A DNA stretch of 64,000 nucleotides from Arsenophonus endosymbiont of Aleurodicus dispersus (lineage in GTDB: Bacteria > Pseudomonadota > Gammaproteobacteria > Enterobacterales > Enterobacteriaceae): positions 248,001 to 312,000 of the forward strand of contig NZ_LR025108.1 in the NCBI RefSeq assembly GCF_900343015.1, in the 5' to 3' direction. Under the pieces are notes generated by a model. The model made no database searches. It saw only the letters and a program-made list of their open reading frames with translations, and had not been told where the DNA came from. How positions within the stretch are numbered: position 1 is the first letter of the stretch; each line of letters opens with the position of its first letter. Made by a program: the position numbers and the translations under genes. This document shows, in pieces, positions 58,261 to 64,000 of the stretch.

Positions 58261-58319
58261 TACTAGGTAATAAATTTGCTAAAAATTTTATCTAACCTTC
58301 TTAACAAAGAAAGTATTAA

Positions 58320-58505
58320 CGCTACATGGCCACTATATCCGTATTTTACACTTTGATACACTTTATACTGAAGATATTTATTATCCGCTTTATAGAAAAC
58401 TAGTATATAATTGCTGGAGCTGCTATTTCTAAATTTTCCCTTATCTGACTAGCCAGTATTTAGCTGAAATAATGCGTAATAACAGCAAAATTAAGTTTAT
58501 TCGAT
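58320..58505 (+). pseudogene. lpxH: lpxH remnant (UDP-2,3-diacylglucosamine hydrolase)
   Basis: The + strand reads HFDTLYTEDIYYPLYRKLVY, then IFPYLTSQYLAEIMRNNSKI. E. coli LpxH has [20 protein letters not shown], then [20 protein letters not shown], so the spacing and order agree. The N-terminal metal-binding part is gone and stops follow. It comes directly after the ppiB remnant, as in E. coli. The fourth step of lipid A synthesis is therefore lost unless another hydrolase substitutes. Confidence 0.85.
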
Positions 58506-58945
58506 GATTTACAGACATATGCATGCATAGCACTGGCTATTTATAAAATTAATATTAATAGTAAAGTATTATACAGATTAGTTTATCTACCTGGAATCAA
58601 AATTACTCAGTGAGTAAAATAATACCTAAAACCATTGAGCTTCTTTATTTTCATTTTTATTAACTTTTTTCAGATCAATTTAATTCTGTGATGAAAAATT
58701 TAGGCAACCGGGTTCCTTTTATATAATGAAATTATTTCACTTAATTTTCTATCAATACATGACTTAAATATCTTAGCAACAAATTAATGATCGCGTAATT
58801 TCAGTCACAAAATTTTTCACCTTATAATACTAAAATTACTATAGTAATAGGTTACAAAAACAACTGGAGCACCATGAAATATGTAGCCGATATACTCACC
58901 CTATCATATATAAATTATTTCTGCTCATCGTACACCCAACTAGCA
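58506..58945. other. Gene-free DNA between lpxH remnant and an unknown relic
   Basis: About 440 AT-rich bases. purE and purK follow lpxH in E. coli; no trace seen. The jump to the trmB region (distant in E. coli) lies in or after this stretch. Confidence 0.4.
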
Positions 58946-59425
58946 AAAAAAAGAATTACAGATCATATAAATTAGCTCGCCCGCCTAGCTTTATTAATCT
59001 TGATATCTTCCAACAACTGGCCGATCGTTTGCTACAAAAAAACTGCTAGATTTTTTATCGTTAACTACTAACAATCAAACACAATGGCCACAGTTATTTA
59101 CCTAGTTAGGCGATTTTGTGATTGTTAAATTTCGTACTGGTGACGGACGTGGACAATGGCGTATCACACCGGATAATCTATCAATACTCCCTCCCGGCGT
59201 AAATTTATGAATAGGATATTGTTGAAAAATTTATTCTATTTTCAGGATAATTTTCACTTATGGGATGGGTGCATGTAATATAAATTGGCAATTTTTTTTC
59301 CCCACTAACATACAATATGCATCAAGAAGGCATGCTACGAGCAAGTATAGCTTTTTCTCAACCAGATAAAAAATTCTAAACCGAGGCAGAATTAATGCAC
59401 TCAACAATTATGATAAAATTAAATT
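58946..59425 (+). pseudogene. Unidentified decayed gene
   Basis: The + strand keeps KLARPPSFINLDIFQQLADR, then GDFVIVKFRTGDGRGQWRIT followed by PDNLSILPPGVNL, then MGWVHV, then MHQEGMLRASIAFSQPDKKF and TEAELMHST, across several frames with stops. The order and composition show a former protein of perhaps 150 residues or more. I do not recognise the family. It ends about 20 bases before the trmB stop and is convergent with trmB. Confidence 0.6.
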
Positions 59426-59446
59426 AATAGCTAGGCTATTAATATA

Positions 59447-60162
59447 TTATGTTATTTTTTCAAACATAAGATCAAATACCTTGTAGCCAAGTTGTTGGCC
59501 ACGCTTTTCAAATTTAGTAACTGGTCTTGTAGTAGGTCGCTGAACATAATCTCCGGTTGCTGATAAATTGCGATAATCACTGATTTCATGCATTACACTT
59601 AATATATGCTCTGCATAAGACTGCCAATCTGTTACAATATGAAATATACCACCTAATTCCAATTTAAGTAAAACAAGCTTAGCAAAAGAATGCTGCAAAA
59701 TTCTACGCTTATTATGCCTTACTTTATGCCATGGATCAGGAAAAAAAGGTGTACCATATTTAATGAACTATTTAGCAACATTTTCTCCAATACTTCAATT
59801 GCGTCATGACATATAATACGTAAATTACTAATATTGGCTTCTTTTGCTGCTGCTAAACAAGCCCCAATTCCAGGCATATGGACTTCAATACCAAAAAAAT
59901 TTTGAGCTATATTTTGTTCAGCCATGGTAACTAACGTTGACCCCATACCAAAACCAATTTCTAAAGTTACCGGAGCATTATTACCAAATAGGGAATCAAA
60001 TGATAGAATTTGGCCGGTAAAATCTACCCCCATCTTTGGCCATAACATTTTTAGTGCATTTTCTTGACGAGTAGTTAATCTTCCCTGACGGCGAACAAAA
60101 CTACGAACACGACGTATTACTTTGCCATCTTCATTAATTTCTGGAGTAATAACACTTTTCAT
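59447..60162 (-). pseudogene. trmB: tRNA (guanine-N7)-methyltransferase TrmB, one frameshift in a poly-A tract
   Basis: TrmB methylates G46 of tRNAs to m7G with S-adenosylmethionine. The reading frame is complete but for one missing base in an A7 run at 59,741-59,747 (+ strand). The upstream part has 140-odd codons ([60 protein letters not shown]). In the next frame follow [37 protein letters not shown] and [20 protein letters not shown]. With one base restored it would be 238 aa against 239 in E. coli, with every motif intact. Recent pseudogene, slippage-rescued gene and sequencing error are all possible. Confidence 0.88.
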
Positions 60163-61406
60163 AACAAGTATTGAGATTTATTTTTCCTAATGAACATTAT
60201 TAATAATGGTAACAATTATATTACGAACCGTTAAATATGAAACTTGGAGTTTTAAATAAATACTCTATTAATAGAATTAAAAAATTCATAAAAGCTAATA
60301 TCTAACTAAAGAGTAAATATATGTCCCTTGCATAAAATACAACTAATAATAATACCATTGCTCATATCAAAAGCAACTTTTTATAACCATGTTTAAGGTA
60401 AAAACTTGTTATCTGGATACACTGCAATTTTATTACTCTATACTTAATTGTTATCATATTTAAGGCCGTAAACAATCGCCTTCCAATAAAAGATCTATTT
60501 ATAACGTTTGATTGTCTAAAATAATATTGGTATAAACATAGATTACTATAGTAATCTACTACTTTTAAAAATTGATTAACTTATTTAATAAATACCCAGC
60601 AAGATAAAATCTTACATCTATGGATGTACTTGACTCATTCATTACACTAAAATTAGTATTTTTTATAAAGTAGCATAATTTTATTATGCTCATTACCTAA
60701 TAAATTATAACAAGTTATTTAACTTTCTAGTATCAAAAACTCCACGGCCGGCGATATTTTAGCTTTATCAAAAAATAAATATCTACTGATACTAGAGAGT
60801 AATGTAAAACGCGTTATTATTTGTTACTATAACAATTATAGGTGAGATAAATAAAAAAATACTCTTATCAAAGATTAATCCCATGTTAATCACTGCAAAT
60901 AATACTTAATATTTTAATCAGGATATTATATATATTGGTGCCCTAATCTATCGGCGGAGTAAATAAATGCTAATTATTCCAGTTACAAAAAGGTTACTAT
61001 GCTTTTAAACATCATAGATGATAAAGTTTTCTAAAAAAATACGAGATAACCAATTACTACTAAATGCTGCTAGGTTTTATTATAAAATATTAAAATTTAA
61101 CTGGAATTTGAGAAATATTATATATTTCCCAACAATTAAATACGCTTAATGCACTAAATAAGTAGTGAAATAATTCCAGTATTGTATATAATACAGTTAA
61201 GTAATTAATTACATATAATACTTTTAACTGTTTTAATTTAGATGTTATACCTATAGATAACAATCTTAATTAATTTTTCTGGCATTTATAGAAAGCCCTA
61301 AATTTGGTATAACTTATAACAAAATATAACAATTAGCTTATCTATACCAATTAAAAATTACTTAAATAATTTAGGTATTAACTTTATTAATTTTAGGATC
61401 TACTTA
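60163..61406. other. Gene-free stretch between trmB and yggX
   Basis: About 1.24 kb. mutY lies here on the + strand in E. coli, yet no MutY motif is readable. A reverse-strand frame near 60,470-60,530 (LLLEGDCLRP) is unassigned. MutY appears lost. Confidence 0.5.
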
Positions 61407-61655
61407 ATGAGTAGAATTATTTTTTGTATGTTTCTACAACGTGAAGCTAAAGGGTTAGATTTTATCCTTTATCCTGGTGAAATAGGTAAATATATATTTA
61501 ATCAAATATCTAAAGAAGCCTGGGAACAATGGATAAGCAAGCAAACAATACTAATCAATGAAAAAAAACTTAGCACCTTGAATTATCAAGACCGGAAATT
61601 GCTAGAGCAAGAAATGATAAAATTTCTGTTTAAAGGACAAAAAATTAACATTTAA
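61407..61655 (+). CDS. yggX: YggX, Fe(2+)-trafficking protein
   Basis: Small protein linked to protection of Fe-S clusters from oxidation and to iron trafficking. The product is 82 aa against 91 in E. coli. It starts [20 protein letters not shown] with the conserved Cys7, and keeps [20 protein letters not shown] and [13 protein letters not shown]. The last nine or so residues of the E. coli protein are missing. AGGAT lies nine bases before the ATG. mutY before it and mltC after it are gone. Confidence 0.95.
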   Translation: MSRIIFCMFLQREAKGLDFILYPGEIGKYIFNQISKEAWEQWISKQTILINEKKLSTLNYQDRKLLEQEMIKFLFKGQKINI

Positions 61656-62161
61656 GACTATCATTAGTATACAACTGTTACTAGTATGATCCAATAAAAT
61701 TAAATATTTTTTTATTAAATTAATTTACTATAACATTACTAATTAAAATACTAAAAAATAAACTAAAGCAAGATTATAACTCAATGAGTTATACTTTTTG
61801 CTAATTAGAAAAATGAAAATAAGCTATTGCTAACCTTTTAATAAGATTAATCAGCTAATATATATCTATGTAATTTACACTAGATGCTATTCCCTATGTT
61901 TTAACCAATAATTAATTTTCTTCTAACCTTAAAATAACATTTTTACTAATAAGATTGAGTGGCGGCTAACCTGTATATTAACTAAACCTGAACTAATATT
62001 TAATTTATGAAATTTATTACTAATCATTATAAAATTTATAAGCTAAAATAATATAATTAAAATGTTTTATAGGTCCTACATTGAGTAAAAAATAAAAAAT
62101 TATTTTAGTAAAATAGATATAATCAAACGTTTAACATAAAAAATTTATTTATTAATTAATT
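61656..62161. other. Spacer between yggX and the endonuclease V gene
   Basis: About 500 bases, AT-rich, nothing recognised. mltC follows yggX in E. coli. Confidence 0.45.
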
Positions 62162-62545
62162 ATGACGCGAATAAATGTAATTCCGCCTAGTAAACTATGT
62201 GATCAGCATTTGTTAGCTGAACATAGAGAATTAATTCGCATACCAAACTATATTGTAAAAAAAAAAGGTAATGTTATATTGTCGACGTTAACTTCATATA
62301 CTCTAGGTAAAGGACATATTATATTTTTTAGGGATAAATTACTATTTTTATATTTGCGATACAATTTACTACATCAAGAATGTCTCAAAAGAAAATTCTC
62401 TGTTATCAACAGATGGCCTGAAGCAGTTAAAGAATATTCTTATTTATGGAATAATTATAAAATTACTGAGCTAGACATTATGATTAATAAAGTCAGAATA
62501 GACCAAAGAATGCCATTAAAATCTCGATTCACTCCTTATATATAA
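62162..62545 (+). CDS. denV: Pyrimidine-dimer DNA glycosylase/AP lyase, phage T4 endonuclease V (DenV) family
   Basis: Predicted base-excision enzyme that cleaves the glycosyl bond of cyclobutane pyrimidine dimers and then the backbone. The product is 127 aa against 138 in T4. The start MTRINVIPPSKLCDQHLLAE follows T4 MTRINLTLVSELADQHLMAE. Thr2 (nucleophile), His16, Arg22, Glu23 (catalytic acid) and Arg26 are all at T4 numbering, in HRELIR. LGKGHIIFFRDKLLFLYLR matches LGAGHVTFFYDKLEFLRKR, and CLKRKF matches CLKRGF. The aromatic C-terminus is shortened (WYKYYGK in T4 is replaced by SRFTPYI). No Shine-Dalgarno is evident. Base composition matches the neighbours, so any acquisition is old. Confidence 0.92.
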   Translation: MTRINVIPPSKLCDQHLLAEHRELIRIPNYIVKKKGNVILSTLTSYTLGKGHIIFFRDKLLFLYLRYNLLHQECLKRKFSVINRWPEAVKEYSYLWNNYKITELDIMINKVRIDQRMPLKSRFTPYI

Positions 62546-62953
62546 AGTTATATTTAAAATTATAATTAATTAGTTAATAATTTTTTGTTATTTTTATTTA
62601 GCTTAAATTTAGTATAAATAATTACTAAACTGATAAATTTAATATTAAATAATAATCATAAAAATATGAAGATAATTTAATTATTGATGTTTATCATCGC
62701 GATAATTTACTATTTTAGGTAATAAAATAGTTATATATGGTTTTATCTTTTATTTTAATCACGATGTTTTATTTATAAATATTAGGTTAGTAACTCATTA
62801 CTATTAGTAATAGCTTATTAAAAACCAATATTTCTTAGTTCATTTCCACTTGTTATGATAAAAATAATTAAACTATATCCTGTAAATTTAGAATAGTAAT
62901 TCTAATTATTTAGAATATATTTTTTATATTAATATTATAAATTTTTGATAGTA
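62546..62953. other. Spacer after the endonuclease V gene
   Basis: About 400 AT-rich bases with no recognised feature. Confidence 0.4.
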
Positions 62954-63172
62954 ATGGACCATGACTATTCTGAATATCTTCGTAAGAATATAATATTAAG
63001 TCTGGTGAATAACTATTCCGCTATATATCCTGGGTTAACAAAAAATTATAATAAATATATAGAGCAAAATAAGGTAGCAGATATTATTTTTATTAATGGT
63101 AGAAAAAAAATTAGCCCAAGTAATGAATGTATTCCAAATATAAAATGCAGATTAGAACATTATGCTACCTAA
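62954..63172 (+). CDS. Small protein of unknown function
   Basis: A 72-aa frame from ATG at 62,954 (a TTG three codons earlier is possible). It begins MDHDYSEYLRKNIILSLVNN and contains YPGLTKNYNKYIEQNKVADI and KKISPSNECIPN. It is rich in Tyr, Asn and Ile but has balanced acidic and basic residues, a Pro-Gly turn and no low-complexity run, so it looks like a real or recently real protein. No signal peptide, membrane span or known motif is seen. Another 34-codon frame follows at once (63,174-63,278) and could be a separate peptide or a broken continuation. I do not recognise either. Confidence 0.5.
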   Translation: MDHDYSEYLRKNIILSLVNNYSAIYPGLTKNYNKYIEQNKVADIIFINGRKKISPSNECIPNIKCRLEHYAT

Positions 63173-63289
63173 ATGAAGATAGGTAGCAAAAAAACACCAT
63201 TACAAAGCCAGCTAAAATTTTTTAAAAATCCTGATAGCAAAGGTCGTTGGTTACCACCTAAGAGTCTATTGTCATAAGGAGAATTAAAT

Positions 63290-63415
63290 TAAATATATGG
63301 GAGGCTTATAAGCTTTGCGGAATGCCAGGCTTGATGAAATTACAAAAGTACTAACAATTTCATATTAACTAGCAGAAAAAAATTCTAATGCATTGAAGCA
63401 ATAAACGTAGTGTAA
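63290..63415 (+). pseudogene. uvrC: uvrC remnant (C-terminal HhH end)
   Basis: The + strand reads YMGGL, ALRNARLDEITKVLTISY, LAEKNSNALK with stops between. E. coli UvrC ends [20 protein letters not shown], then PGISQGLAEKIFWSLKH. It lies directly upstream of pgsA on the same strand, as in E. coli. The two nuclease domains, over 1.6 kb, are absent. UvrABC excision repair cannot work without UvrC unless another copy exists elsewhere. Confidence 0.85.
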
Positions 63416-63453
63416 TTGTATATTTTATATTGTATAGACAATTATAGAGCATG

Positions 63454-64000
63454 ATGCAATTGAATATTCCAACTTGGTTAACAATTTTTCGTATCATATT
63501 GATTCCATTTTTTATATTATTTTTTTATATTCCTTTTTATTGGGCTCATTTTATTTGTGCATTTCTTTTTATCATTGCTGCGTTAACCGATTGGCTTGAT
63601 GGGTTTCTTGCTAGACTATGGCAACAAACAACTAAATTTGGTACATTTTTAGATCCAGTAGCTGATAAAATTATGGTAATAACCGCATTAGTATTGGTGA
63701 CCGAATATTATCATTCCTGGTGGGGTACATTACCTACAGTAACCATGATTGCACGTGAAATAATTATTTCCTCATTACGAGAATGGATGGCTAGGGTAGG
63801 AACTCGTAGTTGTATAGTTGTTTCTTGGATTGGGAAATTTAAAACAACAACACAGATGATCTCATTAGTTGGATTATTATGGCATCCTAACATCCAAATT
63901 GAGATTATTGCTATCATATTACTTTATTTTTCCGCTATTTTAACGTTTTGGTCTATGTTTAAATATTTATCTAGAGCTTGGAAAAATTTGAATACAGCTT
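63454..64000 (+). CDS. pgsA: Phosphatidylglycerophosphate synthase (cut by window edge)
   Basis: Integral membrane CDP-alcohol phosphatidyltransferase that makes phosphatidylglycerol phosphate from CDP-diacylglycerol and glycerol-3-phosphate. About 182 codons are visible, nearly the whole 182-aa E. coli length, but no stop is reached. The start at 63,454 gives [20 protein letters not shown], as in E. coli; an ATG one codon earlier is possible. The family signature DWLDGFLAR, then GTFLDPVAD, is intact. About four membrane spans are visible. Confidence 0.96.
   Translation, partial: MQLNIPTWLTIFRIILIPFFILFFYIPFYWAHFICAFLFIIAALTDWLDGFLARLWQQTTKFGTFLDPVADKIMVITALVLVTEYYHSWWGTLPTVTMIAREIIISSLREWMARVGTRSCIVVSWIGKFKTTTQMISLVGLLWHPNIQIEIIAIILLYFSAILTFWSMFKYLSRAWKNLNTA

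Noticed and set aside
60405-60425. ATCTGGATACA shared with 44,482-44,493
   Set aside because: An 11-base match between two spacers in a 64-kb AT-rich window, with no further similarity around it, is not a repeat family.

Overview
The window is a strongly AT-rich stretch of a reduced gammaproteobacterial chromosome. Every confident gene has its closest remembered counterpart in Enterobacterales. Intact genes cover only about half of the 64 kb. Most long spacers are decayed genes rather than empty DNA, and many can still be named because they sit where E. coli would have them and keep readable protein fragments. There are no insertion sequences, no phage blocks and no CRISPR array. This is the pattern of a vertically inherited insect endosymbiont still losing DNA. 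An Arsenophonus-like (Morganellaceae) symbiont would fit, but that is inference and needs a phylogeny.

Layout. 1-13,262: argS (cut by the window edge), aspS, remnants of nudB and yebC, then ruvC-ruvA-ruvB, remnants of znuB and znuC, pykA, a hexR remnant, zwf, a yoaA-like helicase remnant and tsaB. 13,263-30,027: tyrS, pdxH, an anmK remnant, grxD, sodB, the complete sufABCDSE operon, a menI remnant, ydiK and cspC. 30,028-46,701: tRNA-Asn, a gene desert, tusE, hspQ, lonH, fabA, asnS, a porin remnant, folK, a pcnB remnant, ydjM, thiD and infA. 46,702-64,000: cydC and cydD remnants, trxB, serS, a mraZ remnant, rsmH, tRNA-Arg, folD, cysS, remnants of ppiB and lpxH, trmB with a frameshift, yggX, a phage T4-type endonuclease V gene, a small unknown ORF, a uvrC tail and pgsA (cut by the window edge).

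What is kept: five complete aminoacyl-tRNA synthetases (Asp, Tyr, Asn, Ser, Cys) plus part of ArgRS, tRNA modification (tsaB, tusE, perhaps trmB), IF-1, RsmH, Fe-S assembly by Suf with GrxD, oxidative defence (SodB, TrxB), Holliday-junction processing, entry to the pentose phosphate pathway, pyruvate kinase, and single steps of cofactor metabolism (pdxH, folK, folD, thiD). What is lost or decaying: high-affinity zinc uptake (ZnuBC), the HexR regulator, cytochrome bd maturation (CydDC), poly(A) polymerase, an outer-membrane porin, lipid A synthesis (LpxH), UvrC, MraZ, PpiB and YebC.

The most notable point is in the last 3 kb. A stand-alone pyrimidine-dimer glycosylase of the T4 DenV family is intact, while uvrC about 750 bp downstream is reduced to a tail. 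A one-enzyme route may have replaced nucleotide excision repair of UV-type damage.
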